Part shown: piece by piece, positions 44,090 to 52,657 of the stretch
Layout: every line of letters begins with the position of its first letter
Numbering within the stretch: the stretch's first letter is position 1
Position numbers and translations under genes: made by a program
The notes under the pieces: generated by a model
Databases searched by the model: none
What the model saw: only the letters and a program-made list of their open reading frames with translations
Told to the model about the DNA's origin: nothing
From: Ancylobacter novellus
Lineage (GTDB): Bacteria; Pseudomonadota; Alphaproteobacteria; Rhizobiales; Xanthobacteraceae
Assembly: GCA_003241485.1 (NCBI GenBank)
Contig: QFQD01000002.1
Span: 62,001 to 126,000, forward strand
Reading direction: 5' to 3'
Length of the DNA stretch: 64,000 nt

Positions 44090-45394
44090 ATGGACGCCGT
44101 GACCGACGCCCTCGCCCCCATCGTCGCCCCCGAGCTGGAAGCCGCCGGCCCCGCGCCGCGCCGGCAGACCGTCGCCGTGCGCGTGGGCAACGTCACCGTC
44201 GGCGGCGGTGCGGCGGTGGTCGTGCAATCCATGACCAATACCGACACGGCGGACGCCGAGGGCACCGCCCGGCAGATCGCCCAGCTCGCCCGCGCCGGCT
44301 CCGAAATCGTGCGCATCACGGTGGACCGCGACGAGGCCGCCGCGGCGGTGCCGGAGATCAAGGAGCGCCTGCTGAAGATGGGGCTCGACACCCCCATCGT
44401 CGGCGACTTCCATTATAATGGCCACCTGCTGCTGTCGAAGTTCCCGGACTGCGCGGCCGCGCTGGACAAATACCGCATCAACCCCGGCAATGTCGGCTTC
44501 GGCCAGAAGCGCGACCGCCACTTCGCCACCATCGTCGAACTGGCGATCAAGCACGACAAGCCGGTGCGCATCGGCGCCAATTGGGGCTCGCTGGACGAGG
44601 ACCTGCTGACCGCGCTGATGGACGCCAACGCCAAGCTGCCGCGCCCGGCGGAAGCGCGCGCCGTCACCCGCGAGGCGCTGGTGCGTTCCGCGCTGCTCTC
44701 CGCCGCGCTGGCGCAGGATATCGGGCTGCCGAAGGACAAGATCATCCTCTCCGCCAAGGTCTCGGCGGTGCAGGACCTGATTACCGTCTATGCCGAACTC
44801 GCCCGCCGCGCCGATTATGCGCTGCACCTCGGCCTCACCGAGGCCGGCATGGGCTCGAAGGGCATCGTCGCCTCCTCCACCGCCATGGGCGTGCTGCTGC
44901 AGCAGGGCATCGGTGACACGATCCGCGTCTCGCTCACGCCGGAACCCAATGGCGACCGCACCCGCGAGGTGACGGTGGCGCAGGAGATGCTGCAGACCAT
45001 GGGCCTGCGCACCTTCGTGCCCTTGGTCGCCGCCTGCCCCGGCTGCGGGCGCACCACCTCCACCACCTTCCAGGAACTGGCCTTCGAGGTGCAGGATTTC
45101 ATCCGCACCTCGATGCCGGAATGGAAGAAGCGCTATCCCGGCGTGGAGACGCTCAACGTCGCGGTGATGGGCTGCATCGTCAACGGGCCGGGTGAGAGCA
45201 AGCATGCCGACATCGGCATTTCGCTGCCCGGCACCGGCGAATTCCCCACCGCGCCGGTCTATCTCGACGGCAAGAAGGCGATGACCCTGCGCGGGCCCAG
45301 CCTGCGCGACGACTTCAAGAAGATCGTCGAGGATTATGTGGCGCGGCGTTTCGGGGTGGGCGGACGCGCGGGCGACGTGGACGCGGCGGAGTAA
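44090..45394 (+). CDS. ispG: 4-hydroxy-3-methylbut-2-en-1-yl diphosphate synthase
   Basis: An iron-sulfur enzyme of the non-mevalonate isoprenoid pathway that converts MEcPP to HMBPP. The protein is 434 aa from the ATG at 44090; an ATG at 44030 in frame would add 20 residues. The TIM-barrel domain starts VAVRVGNVTVGGGAAVVVQSMT; [4Fe-4S] ligands are the two Cys of ACPGCGRTT and the one in MGCIVNGPGE. The insert between GANWGSLDEDLL and LSAKVSAVQDL is as in other proteobacterial forms. It lies just after zur on the same strand. Confidence 0.96.
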   Translation: MDAVTDALAPIVAPELEAAGPAPRRQTVAVRVGNVTVGGGAAVVVQSMTNTDTADAEGTARQIAQLARAGSEIVRITVDRDEAAAAVPEIKERLLKMGLDTPIVGDFHYNGHLLLSKFPDCAAALDKYRINPGNVGFGQKRDRHFATIVELAIKHDKPVRIGANWGSLDEDLLTALMDANAKLPRPAEARAVTREALVRSALLSAALAQDIGLPKDKIILSAKVSAVQDLITVYAELARRADYALHLGLTEAGMGSKGIVASSTAMGVLLQQGIGDTIRVSLTPEPNGDRTREVTVAQEMLQTMGLRTFVPLVAACPGCGRTTSTTFQELAFEVQDFIRTSMPEWKKRYPGVETLNVAVMGCIVNGPGESKHADIGISLPGTGEFPTAPVYLDGKKAMTLRGPSLRDDFKKIVEDYVARRFGVGGRAGDVDAAE

Positions 45395-45402
45395 CGACGC
45401 AA

Positions 45403-45501
45403 CCGTCATCCCGGCCGAAGCGGAGCGAAGAGCCGCGATGGTCGCGCGGTGACGACGCGCAAGACGATCCCGGATCGGCCGCTGGCCATCCGGGACGACG
45501 G
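45403..45501. repeat. Palindromic intergenic element between ispG and asd
   Basis: End arms CCGTCATCCCGG (45403-45414) and CCGGGACGACGG (45490-45501) are inverted with one mismatch. Inside, GATCCCGGATCGGCC and ATCCGGGA repeat the theme. The sequence style (GTCATCCCGG...CCGGGAYGACGG) is that of dispersed intergenic palindromes in GC-rich alphaproteobacteria. Copy number cannot be judged from one window. Confidence 0.6.
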
Positions 45502-45621
45502 GATGGAGATGCACCCTCTCGAACCGGGCATGCCTGCCACCCGTTGCCCTCCCGCGCCTTATCGCGTAAAAGCCCGCGCTCGCCCGAGCCTGTGAATGGC
45601 AGGGCCTTCAGGAGATGGATC

Positions 45622-46659
45622 ATGGGCTACAAGGTCGCCGTCGTCGGTGCCACGGGTAATGTGGGCCGCGAAATGCTCGACATTCTCGCCGAGCGGGGTT
45701 TCCCCGCGGATGAGGTCGTCGCGCTTGCCTCCCGCCGTTCGGTCGGGACGGAGGTTTCTTTCGGCGACAAGACGCTCAAGGTCAAAGCCCTGGAGCACCA
45801 CGATTTCTCCGACACCGACATTTGCCTGATGTCGGCCGGCGGCGAGGTGTCCAAGGAGTGGTCGCCCAAGATCGGCCGCCAGGGCTGCGTGGTGATCGAT
45901 AATTCCTCGGCCTTCCGTTACGACAGCGATGTGCCGCTGGTGGTGCCGGAAGTGAACGCCGATGCGGTGAAGGGCTTCGCCAAGAAGAACATCATCGCCA
46001 ACCCGAACTGCTCGACCGCCCAGCTCGTCGTGGCCCTCAAGCCGCTGCACGATCTCGCGACGATCAAGCGCGTGGTGGTGGCGACCTATCAGTCCGTCTC
46101 GGGCGCCGGCAAGGACGCCATGGACGAACTGTTCGCGCAGACCCGCGCCGTGTTCGTCTCGGACCCGGTCGAGGCCAAGAAGTTCCCCAAGCGCATCGCC
46201 TTCAACGTCATCCCTCACATCGACGTCTTCATGGAAGACGGCTACACGAAGGAAGAGTGGAAGGTGATGGCGGAAACCAAGAAGATCTTGGATCCGAAGA
46301 TCAAGCTGACCTGCACCGCCGTGCGCGTGCCGGTGTTCATCTCGCACTCGGAAGCCGTGAACGTCGAGTTCGAGAAGCCGATCACCGTCGAGGAGGCCAC
46401 CGAGGCCCTGCGCAACGCGCCGGGCGTGCTGGTGGTCGATAAGCGCGAGCCGGGCGGCTACATCACGCCCTATGAGGCGGCCGGCGAAGACGCGACCTAT
46501 GTCTCGCGCATCCGCGAGGATGCGACGGTCGAGAACGGCCTCGCCTTCTGGTGCGTGTCGGACAATCTGCGCAAGGGCGCAGCGCTGAACGCGGTGCAGA
46601 TCGCCGAAGTGCTGGTGAACCGCAAGCTGCTGCAGCCGAAGTCGCAGAAGGCGGCGTGA
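45622..46659 (+). CDS. asd: Aspartate-semialdehyde dehydrogenase
   Basis: Reduces aspartyl phosphate to aspartate semialdehyde for lysine, threonine, methionine and peptidoglycan precursors. The protein is 345 aa from the ATG at 45622, opening with the NADP motif VAVVGATGNVGREML. The active-site cysteine is in IIANPNCSTAQL; substrate residues lie in SVSGAGKDAMDE and TAVRVPVFISHSEAVN. A GGAG ribosome site precedes the ATG, and the longer in-frame start at 45544 lies next to the repeat region. A good terminator follows. Confidence 0.97.
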   Translation: MGYKVAVVGATGNVGREMLDILAERGFPADEVVALASRRSVGTEVSFGDKTLKVKALEHHDFSDTDICLMSAGGEVSKEWSPKIGRQGCVVIDNSSAFRYDSDVPLVVPEVNADAVKGFAKKNIIANPNCSTAQLVVALKPLHDLATIKRVVVATYQSVSGAGKDAMDELFAQTRAVFVSDPVEAKKFPKRIAFNVIPHIDVFMEDGYTKEEWKVMAETKKILDPKIKLTCTAVRVPVFISHSEAVNVEFEKPITVEEATEALRNAPGVLVVDKREPGGYITPYEAAGEDATYVSRIREDATVENGLAFWCVSDNLRKGAALNAVQIAEVLVNRKLLQPKSQKAA

Positions 46660-46688
46660 GCCCTGCTCCGACCGGTTCAACCACGTTC

Positions 46689-46716
46689 AACGGCCGCCTT
46701 CGGGCGGCCGTTTTCG
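46689..46716 (+). terminator. Rho-independent terminator of asd
   Basis: Stem AACGGCCGCC (46689-46698), TTCG loop, GGCGGCCGTT (46703-46712), then TTCG. The rest of the 205-base gap to the DUF1007 gene holds only a possible -10 (CATAAT, 46839-46844). Confidence 0.8.
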
Positions 46717-46864
46717 TTTCAGGACGGACAGCACCGTTGCGGGCGAACCCGGCGCGGAAAGCACCGCCCGTCCGGCACGTCATGCGCGCGCACGCAAACT
46801 GTGCCACCATTCCGCCGAACTCGCCCCGCACCACTGCACATAATCTCCATGGGGAATAACGGCC

Positions 46865-47500
46865 TTGCTCCTGCGCGCCCTCGCCACCGTCCTGCTGCTG
46901 GCGGGCCTTGCCGTACCAGCCCTCGCCCACCCTCATGTCTGGGTGACGGTGAATTCCGAGCTGGACTATGCCCCGGACGGCAAGCTGACGGGCGTCCGCC
47001 ACGCCTGGACCTTCGACGAGGGCTTCTCCAGCTATGCCCTGCAGGGGCTGGAGACCACGCCCGACGGCAAGCCGAGCGAGAAGACGCTGAAGGAACTCGC
47101 GCAGGTGAACATCGATTCCCTCAAGGATTTCGACTATTTCACCTATGCCAAGCGCGGCAAGGAGGCCATCGCCTTCGCCCCGCCCAAGGACTACACGCTC
47201 ACCTATGACGGCACCTCGCTGACGCTGCACTTCACCCTGCCCTTCGCGCAGGCGCAGGCGAAAAAGGGCGCGATGACCCTCGACGTGTTCGACCCCACCT
47301 ATTTCGTCGCCTTCCAGCTGGCCGACGACAACCCGATCAAGCTTGCCGGCGCGTCCGATGGCTGCAGCCTCACGCTGCACCGCCCGGACCCGGCGGCGGT
47401 CAACACCACCAATCTGACCGAGGGCTTCTTCAACGCCCTCACCTCGGCCAGCAATTTCGGCTCCCAGTTCGCCAACCGCGTGACGGTGAGCTGCTCGTGA
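46865..47500 (+). CDS. DUF1007 periplasmic protein of a metal transport system
   Basis: A 211-aa secreted protein beginning at TTG 46865 with GGGGA upstream; the nearby ATG at 46849 is out of frame. The signal peptide (LLRALATVLLLAGLAVPALA, cut before HPH) leaves a mature N-terminus starting His-Pro-His-Val-Trp-Val, the DUF1007 signature, likely a metal-binding N-terminus. Its partner NicO-type permease overlaps its stop by four bases. DUF1007 proteins accompany nickel/cobalt or zinc transporters; which metal is used here is open. Confidence 0.85.
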   Translation: MLLRALATVLLLAGLAVPALAHPHVWVTVNSELDYAPDGKLTGVRHAWTFDEGFSSYALQGLETTPDGKPSEKTLKELAQVNIDSLKDFDYFTYAKRGKEAIAFAPPKDYTLTYDGTSLTLHFTLPFAQAQAKKGAMTLDVFDPTYFVAFQLADDNPIKLAGASDGCSLTLHRPDPAAVNTTNLTEGFFNALTSASNFGSQFANRVTVSCS

Positions 47501-48453
47501 GCCGCAAGCTCTTCTGGACGCTGCTTGCCGTGCTGGCGGGCGTGGCCGCCGCACATCCCGCCTTCGCCCAGAGCCCGTTCGGCACCGCGGCGCCGCCGCC
47601 CGAGCCCGGCGGCATCGCCGGCTTCATCCTCTCCAAGCAGGCCGAGTTCTACCGCCTGCTCACCAGCGCCGTGCGGGCCTCCAAGCAGGATGGCAGCGCG
47701 CTCGGGCTGCTCGGCGGGATTTCCTTCGCCTACGGGATTTTCCACGCCGCCGGCCCGGGCCATGGCAAGGCGGTGATCTCCTCCTACCTCCTCGCCAATG
47801 AGGCGACGCTGAAGCGCGGCATCGGGCTCGCCTTCGCCTCCTCCTTCGCGCAGGCGCTGACCGCCATCCTCGTGGCCAGCATCTTCGCGGTGGTGATCGG
47901 CGCCACCGCCGCGACGATGAGCCGGGCGGTCTACATCATCGAACTCGCCGCCTATGGCCTGATCGTGCTGATCGGCCTGCGCCTCGCCTATGCCAAGGGC
48001 CGCGCGCTCATCGCCGCCTGGCGCGGCGAGCCGGAGCATGTCCACGCGGCCGGGGAAGCCTGCGAGGATGGCCACGGACATTTGCCCGCGCCGCAGGACC
48101 TGCCCAAGGGCAATGGCTGGCGCGAATGGTGGGGCGCGGTGCTGTCAGTGGGCCTGCGGCCCTGCACCGGCGCCATCCTCGTTCTGGTGTTCGCCCTGAC
48201 GCAGGGCATCTTCTGGGTCGGCGCGGTCTCGACCCTCCTGATGGGTATCGGCACCGCCATCACGGTGAGCGCCATCGCCGCTATCGCCGTCTTCGCCAAA
48301 CACGCGGCGGTGCGCCTCGCCGCGAACCGTCCGGGATCGGGCGGCGCGGTGCTGCTGCGCGGCGTGGAATTCCTCGCCGCGCTCGCGCTCATCGCCTTCG
48401 GCCTTGCGCTGACCTTCGGCTTCATGGTGAGTGAGCGGCTGACGCTGGGGTGA
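47497..48453 (+). CDS. NicO-family nickel/cobalt (metal) transporter
   Basis: A 318-aa inner-membrane transporter with about six helices, starting at a GTG overlapping the DUF1007 stop (GTGA). The NicO/RcnA motif GIFHAAGPGHGKAVISSYLL carries the metal-ligand His residues; a His/Asp-rich cytoplasmic loop (HVHAAGEACEDGHGH) and the VGLRPCTGAILVLVFAL helix follow. An N-terminal hydrophobic segment (LFWTLLAVLAGVAAAHPAFA) looks like a signal sequence or first helix. Direction and metal are not certain; cobalt would suit the CobNST pathway. Confidence 0.88.
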   Translation: MSRKLFWTLLAVLAGVAAAHPAFAQSPFGTAAPPPEPGGIAGFILSKQAEFYRLLTSAVRASKQDGSALGLLGGISFAYGIFHAAGPGHGKAVISSYLLANEATLKRGIGLAFASSFAQALTAILVASIFAVVIGATAATMSRAVYIIELAAYGLIVLIGLRLAYAKGRALIAAWRGEPEHVHAAGEACEDGHGHLPAPQDLPKGNGWREWWGAVLSVGLRPCTGAILVLVFALTQGIFWVGAVSTLLMGIGTAITVSAIAAIAVFAKHAAVRLAANRPGSGGAVLLRGVEFLAALALIAFGLALTFGFMVSERLTLG

Positions 48454-48469
48454 GGCCAGCCGGACGCCG

Positions 48470-49210
48470 TCAGTCCTTCAGATAGTCGTGCACCACCTTG
48501 CCGAGGCCGAGCGTGAGGTCGGACTTGATGTGCACGGCGGAGAGCACTTCCAGCACCGGCAGCTTGGCGACATCGCAGATGGCGTGCGGGAACAGGGCAA
48601 GGGCGGCCGGGCCGGTCCACGCCTCCTTCACGGTGACCTCTTCGAGATAATACTCGACCAGCTCGCAGATCCGCGCCGTGCCGTCGACATGCGGGATGAT
48701 CTTGATCATCCAGTTCGGCGTCAGCATCGATTTGAGGATCGCTTCCTTGTCGAGCGCCTCGTATTTGTAGCCCATGGTGCCCGTGGCGCAGAGCACGCTG
48801 CCATAGTGCAGCTTGGCCACCAGCACGTCGCTCTCGACCTCGAAGGAGGGCTTGGCCAGCTTCTTCGGGAAGCCCCAGAGTTCGCGCCCGCCGGCGATGG
48901 GCGCCTCGTCGTCGAGATACATGGAATGGACGTAGCCGCCCTTCCTGCCCTCGAACTCGACCGGAATGACCTGCCCGGTCTCGGTGTAGTCACCGAAGCC
49001 GGTCGAATCCGGCATGCGGATGAACTCGTATTTGACGATCGGGTCGGTGACCTTCAGCGGCTCGGGCACCACCTTTTCGAGCGCGGCCGGGTCGGTGCGG
49101 TAGGTGATGATGAGATATTCGCGGTTGAAGAAGCGGTAGGGCCCCTTCGGATAGGAGGGACTGGTCAGCGGCATGGAATAGGCGGTGCGGCGGACGTCCT
49201 CGATCTTCAT
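48470..49210 (-). CDS. adc: Acetoacetate decarboxylase
   Basis: A 246-aa cytosolic enzyme that decarboxylates acetoacetate to acetone and CO2 through a Schiff base. The catalytic lysine is Lys116, next to Lys117, in ELWGFPKKLAKP; the preceding YVHSMYLDDEAPIAGGRE and the YKYEALD segment match the family. Length is normal. Together with bdhA and the patatin-like hydrolase this gives a route from PHB through 3-hydroxybutyrate and acetoacetate. It is convergent with the NicO gene (16 bases) and ends a minus-strand run that includes the zinc genes upstream. Confidence 0.93.
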   Translation of the reverse strand: MKIEDVRRTAYSMPLTSPSYPKGPYRFFNREYLIITYRTDPAALEKVVPEPLKVTDPIVKYEFIRMPDSTGFGDYTETGQVIPVEFEGRKGGYVHSMYLDDEAPIAGGRELWGFPKKLAKPSFEVESDVLVAKLHYGSVLCATGTMGYKYEALDKEAILKSMLTPNWMIKIIPHVDGTARICELVEYYLEEVTVKEAWTGPAALALFPHAICDVAKLPVLEVLSAVHIKSDLTLGLGKVVHDYLKD

Positions 49211-49291
49211 AGCGGGCCCTCAAGCTGAACGATGCAAGGAGCCTAATCGACTATGCCGCGCTGCAACAGCGCGAACCGCGTCACCTTTTCT

Positions 49292-50287
49292 TCACAGCAC
49301 GAGCAAACCTGCGCCGCCGTCCTCGCAGCCAATCGCCACTGCCCCGCCATCGCTGCGCCAGGTGAGCGCGCTGACCGGACTGCCGGAAGGCGTACGCAGC
49401 AGGATTTCCGCACCGTCCGAGATGCGCACCAGCATTGCCAGCCCGTCGTCATAGCCGATGGCGATGACCTCGTCCTTGGGATGGGCCGCCACCGCCGACA
49501 CGCGCACATCGCGCGGCGCCAGCATGGTCGGCTGCTTGCCCATCGGGCCTTCCTTGCTGGCGAAGGGCCAGAGGATGGCCTCGCTCGACCCGGAGGTGGC
49601 GAGGAAGCGCCCGCCGGCGGTGAACTCCATCGAGCGCACGCGCGAGGGATAGCCGGACATGCGCATATGCGCGCCATCGGGCAGGCGCCAGCCATGCAGC
49701 GCGGATTCCTGCATCGTCGTCACCACGAAGCGCCCTTCCGGGTGCCAGAGCACGCCGCGATGCGAGCCCTTCCATTCCAGCACGTCGGGCTTGGCCTGCG
49801 CATTGGGAAACCACAGCGAGGCGCCGCCATAATGGGCGACGGCAAGGCGCGTGCCCTTCGGCGCAAAGGCGAGGCCGCCCACGGTGGAGGGGAAGTCGTG
49901 GGATTTGCGCTCCCCCTTGGCCGGCTGGAAATAGGCCGTCTTGCCCACGGAAAAGGCGAAGCTGCTATCCGGGCCGGCCGCCACATGGTCGATCCAGCGG
50001 CCCTTCTGCTCGAACAGGGGCTCGACGGTCCCGTCCAGCGCGGTCGCCACCACGCGGCCATCGTCGCCGCTGGTCAAGAGCCGGCGGGCATCGGCGGCGA
50101 AGGAGAGGATGGCGCCCTTATGCGCGCTGAGCCGCGTCTCGTCCTCCTCCACCAGCACGACATCGCCCTCGGCAAGAGCGAAAGCCGCCACCTTGCCGAG
50201 AAAACGCACGCCGACGACGCCGCTGCCGACATCGAGCTTGCGAAGTTTGGAGGTGAGGGAGGACGGGGAGGAAGACAGGGCGGCCAT
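49292..50287 (-). CDS. WD40-type beta-propeller protein
   Basis: A 331-aa soluble protein made of repeated WD40-like blades; recurring pieces are LSFAADARRLLTSGDDGRVV, GLAFAPKGTRLAVAHYGGASLWF and LTWRSDGGAVAIGCEDG. There is no signal peptide. Genes for such propellers often follow COG0523 (CobW-type) GTPase genes in alphaproteobacteria, as here, so it may be a scaffold for the GTPase or its client. No enzymatic residues can be named. A repeat-bearing gap of 267 bases separates it from the GTPase. Confidence 0.85.
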   Translation of the reverse strand: MAALSSSPSSLTSKLRKLDVGSGVVGVRFLGKVAAFALAEGDVVLVEEDETRLSAHKGAILSFAADARRLLTSGDDGRVVATALDGTVEPLFEQKGRWIDHVAAGPDSSFAFSVGKTAYFQPAKGERKSHDFPSTVGGLAFAPKGTRLAVAHYGGASLWFPNAQAKPDVLEWKGSHRGVLWHPEGRFVVTTMQESALHGWRLPDGAHMRMSGYPSRVRSMEFTAGGRFLATSGSSEAILWPFASKEGPMGKQPTMLAPRDVRVSAVAAHPKDEVIAIGYDDGLAMLVRISDGAEILLRTPSGSPVSALTWRSDGGAVAIGCEDGGAGLLVL

Positions 50288-50369
50288 GAGCGGATCGGCT
50301 TTCGTGGGGACGCTGTCGGGTTAGCTCAATTCGCGCCCGACGTCACGTCGCCCTGTCAGGAAGCTATGT

Positions 50370-50535
50370 GCCGAAGAGGTGTTGCGCCGAAGAGTCTTGC
50401 ACCGAAGAGTCTTGCGCTGGGACCCGGCTCGGCGCTCCGCCTGCGGCGTCGCTGGTCCGGGACACAGAGCCCGCTGTTTCCCGGACAAGCTGCACGCAGT
50501 GCGGCGCCGATCCGGGATCCAGCGCAAAGACTCTT
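50370..50535. repeat. Repeat element with long inverted ends and a triplicated left arm
   Basis: A 131-base element (50405-50535) is bounded by inverted arms: AAGAGTCTTGCGCTGGGA (from 50405) and ATCCAGCGCAAAGACTCTT (to 50535), differing by one or two bases. The left end is amplified: units at 50370-50385, 50386-50400 and 50401-50415 share CCGAAGAG..TTGC. The interior carries further palindromes (TCCGGGACACAG..CCCGGAC, GCGGCGCCG). There is no transposase ORF. It looks like a MITE- or REP-like element within the zinc cluster. Confidence 0.65.
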
Positions 50536-50554
50536 CAGCCGATTCCCTCCCGCC

Positions 50555-51529
50555 TCACGCCACGCAGGAAAGAAAACCCTGTTCCAGCTTGGCGCGGTCG
50601 AGATGGCGGCCGATGAAGACGATGCGGCTCGTCTTCGCCTCGTCGTCCTTCCACGGGCGCTGGTGGTCGCCGTCGAGGATCATGTGCACGCCCTGGAACA
50701 CGAAGCGATCCGGATCGTCCTTGAAAGCGAGGATGCCCTTGGAGCGCAGGATGTTCGCGCCCTCGCGCTGGGTCAGGTCCTGGATCCACGGGAAGAACTT
50801 GTCCGGGTCCAGCGGCTTGTCCGACGCGAAGGAGAAGGACTGCATGTCCTCGTCGTGGAAGTGCTTGTGGCCGCCTTCGAGGAAGTCGGGGTCGATCGCC
50901 TGGATGCGGTCGAGGTCGAACGCGCCCTGCCCCAGCACCTTGTCGATGGCGATGTCCGACTTGTGCGTGCGGTGGATGCGGGCGAAGGGGTTGATGGCGC
51001 GAATGCGCAATTCGACGTCCTTCAGCTCGCTCTCGGACACGAGGTCGGTCTTGTTGAGCAGGATCACGTCGGCGAAGGCGATCTGGTTCTTCGCCTCCGG
51101 CGCGTCCTTCAGCCGGTCCTTCAGCCACTTCGCATCGGCGACGGTGACGACGGCGTCCAGCGAGGTCTTGGCGCCCACCGTCTCGTCGACGAAAAAGGTC
51201 TGTGCCACCGGGGCGGGGTCGGCGAGGCCGGTGGTCTCGACGATGATGCCGTCAAAATCGCCCTTGCGACGCAGCAGGCCGTCGATGATGCGGATGAGAT
51301 CGCCGCGCACGGTGCAGCAGATGCAGCCGTTGTTCATCTCGAACACTTCCTCGTCGGCGCCCACCACGAGGTCGTTGTCGATGCCGATCTCGCCAAACTC
51401 GTTGACGACGACGGCGAATTTCTTGCCGTGCGGCTCGGAGAGGATGCGGTTGAGCAGCGTCGTCTTGCCGGCGCCGAGATAGCCGGTCAGCACGGTCACG
51501 GGAATCTTGGCGGACTGGACGTCGGACAT
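50555..51529 (-). CDS. COG0523 (CobW/ZNG-type) GTPase metallochaperone
   Basis: A 324-aa G3E-family GTPase. Walker A is GYLGAGKTT (16-24); the metal motif is the CxCC of NNGCICCTV (Cys69, Cys71, Cys72); the G4 motif is LLNKTDLV; a His-rich loop GGHKHFHDED precedes the C-terminal CobW domain. Zinc-responsive members deliver zinc to client enzymes under limitation; others serve cobalt or nickel. Its place after znuA argues for zinc. The ATG at 51529 has AAGGAGA six bases upstream; the longer frame was rejected. Two hairpins lie in the 128-base gap to znuA. Confidence 0.92.
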   Translation of the reverse strand: MSDVQSAKIPVTVLTGYLGAGKTTLLNRILSEPHGKKFAVVVNEFGEIGIDNDLVVGADEEVFEMNNGCICCTVRGDLIRIIDGLLRRKGDFDGIIVETTGLADPAPVAQTFFVDETVGAKTSLDAVVTVADAKWLKDRLKDAPEAKNQIAFADVILLNKTDLVSESELKDVELRIRAINPFARIHRTHKSDIAIDKVLGQGAFDLDRIQAIDPDFLEGGHKHFHDEDMQSFSFASDKPLDPDKFFPWIQDLTQREGANILRSKGILAFKDDPDRFVFQGVHMILDGDHQRPWKDDEAKTSRIVFIGRHLDRAKLEQGFLSCVA

Positions 51530-51567
51530 GGTGGTCTCCTTGGCTTTCGCCAGCTCCTCAACGCGGT

Positions 51568-51643
51568 ATGCCCGGACCAGGGCCCGGGCATCCACTGCCT
51601 GTTTCAGCGCTCACATGCAGCCCGGCGCGGGGCGAGGCTGCAT
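51568..51643 (-). other. Two intercistronic hairpins between znuA and the COG0523 gene
   Basis: Stem 1: ATGCAGCC (51615-51622) with GGCTGCAT (51636-51643). Stem 2: ATGCCCGG (51568-51575) with CCGGGCAT (51584-51591). Each has an 8-bp perfect stem and neither has a T-run. They may lower expression of the downstream GTPase relative to znuA. Confidence 0.5.
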
Positions 51644-51657
51644 GGCGTGCCGGAAAC

Positions 51658-52641
51658 TCAGCTCGACAGGGCCGAGGAAAGCTCGCGCACGTTACTCTGT
51701 ATCATGTCGATGTAGGTGCTCGCCGGGCCTTTGTCATCGGAGAGCGCATCGGAATAAAGCTCGCCACCGATGCGGGCGCCGGATTCCTTGGCGATGCGCG
51801 CGGTGAGGCGCGGGTCGGAGATGTTCTCCAGGAAGACGGCCGGGATCTTCTGCGCCTTGATCTGCCGGATGATGCGGGCCACGTCCTTGGCCGAGGCCTC
51901 GGATTCGGTCGAGACGCCCTGCGCGGCGAGCAGCTTCAGACCGTAAGCGTCGCCGAAATAGCCGAAGGCATCGTGCGAGGTGATGATGCGGCGCTGCTTG
52001 GCGGGGATCTTCGCCATGGCGGCGCGAACCTGCGCATCGAGCGTCTTGAGCTTGGCGATATAGGCGTCGGTGTTCGCCTTGTAGACGTCGGCGCCGGCCG
52101 GATCGGCCTTGATCAGCCCGTCGCGGATATTGGCGGCGTAGATCTCGACATTGGCGACATTCTGCCAGGCATGCGGATCGAGCGGGCCGTGGTCGTGGCC
52201 CTTATGGGCATCGGCCGCCTTCTCGGCACCGCCCTCGTCCTCGTCATCGTCCTGCGGCTCGCTCGCCGTGCGGAAACGCGGCGTCACGCCCTTGGTGACC
52301 ACGACAAGCTCGGCCTTGGTGCCGGAGGCCTGGACCAGGCGCTCCATCCAGCCTTCCAGCCCGAGGCCGTTCTCGAACACGACGGCCGCCGCCGCCACTT
52401 CCTTCGCCGCCGCCGGGGTCGGCTGGTAGACATGGCTGTCGCCGTTGGGACCGACCAGCGCGGTGACGCTGACACGGTCGCCGCCGACATTCTTCACGAT
52501 GTCGCCGAGGATGGAGAAGGTGGCGACCACGGGCAGCTTGCCTGCGGGGGCATCCTGCGCAAGCGCCGGACCGGCGAGCGCGAGGGTTGCGGCGAGAGTG
52601 GCAAGCACGGCACCGCGCCGGGAAAACTTGACCGACCGCAT
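51658..52641 (-). CDS. znuA: High-affinity zinc ABC transporter, periplasmic binding protein
   Basis: A 327-aa cluster A-I metal-binding protein. The signal peptide runs to about residue 28 (RRGAVLATLAATLALAGPALA, cut before QDAP). Zinc ligands expected in ZnuA are visible: His in GDSHVYQPTP, His near LDPHAWQ, His in TSHDAFGYFG and an acidic residue near the C-terminus. Between the first two is an acidic/His-rich loop (DDDEDEGG..HKGHDHG) typical of ZnuA. The ATG at 52641 has GGAG upstream; an in-frame TTG at 52668 overlaps znuB. It is the fourth gene of the zinc operon. Confidence 0.95.
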   Translation of the reverse strand: MRSVKFSRRGAVLATLAATLALAGPALAQDAPAGKLPVVATFSILGDIVKNVGGDRVSVTALVGPNGDSHVYQPTPAAAKEVAAAAVVFENGLGLEGWMERLVQASGTKAELVVVTKGVTPRFRTASEPQDDDEDEGGAEKAADAHKGHDHGPLDPHAWQNVANVEIYAANIRDGLIKADPAGADVYKANTDAYIAKLKTLDAQVRAAMAKIPAKQRRIITSHDAFGYFGDAYGLKLLAAQGVSTESEASAKDVARIIRQIKAQKIPAVFLENISDPRLTARIAKESGARIGGELYSDALSDDKGPASTYIDMIQSNVRELSSALSS

Positions 52642-52657
52642 GGGGTGTATCTCCGTT

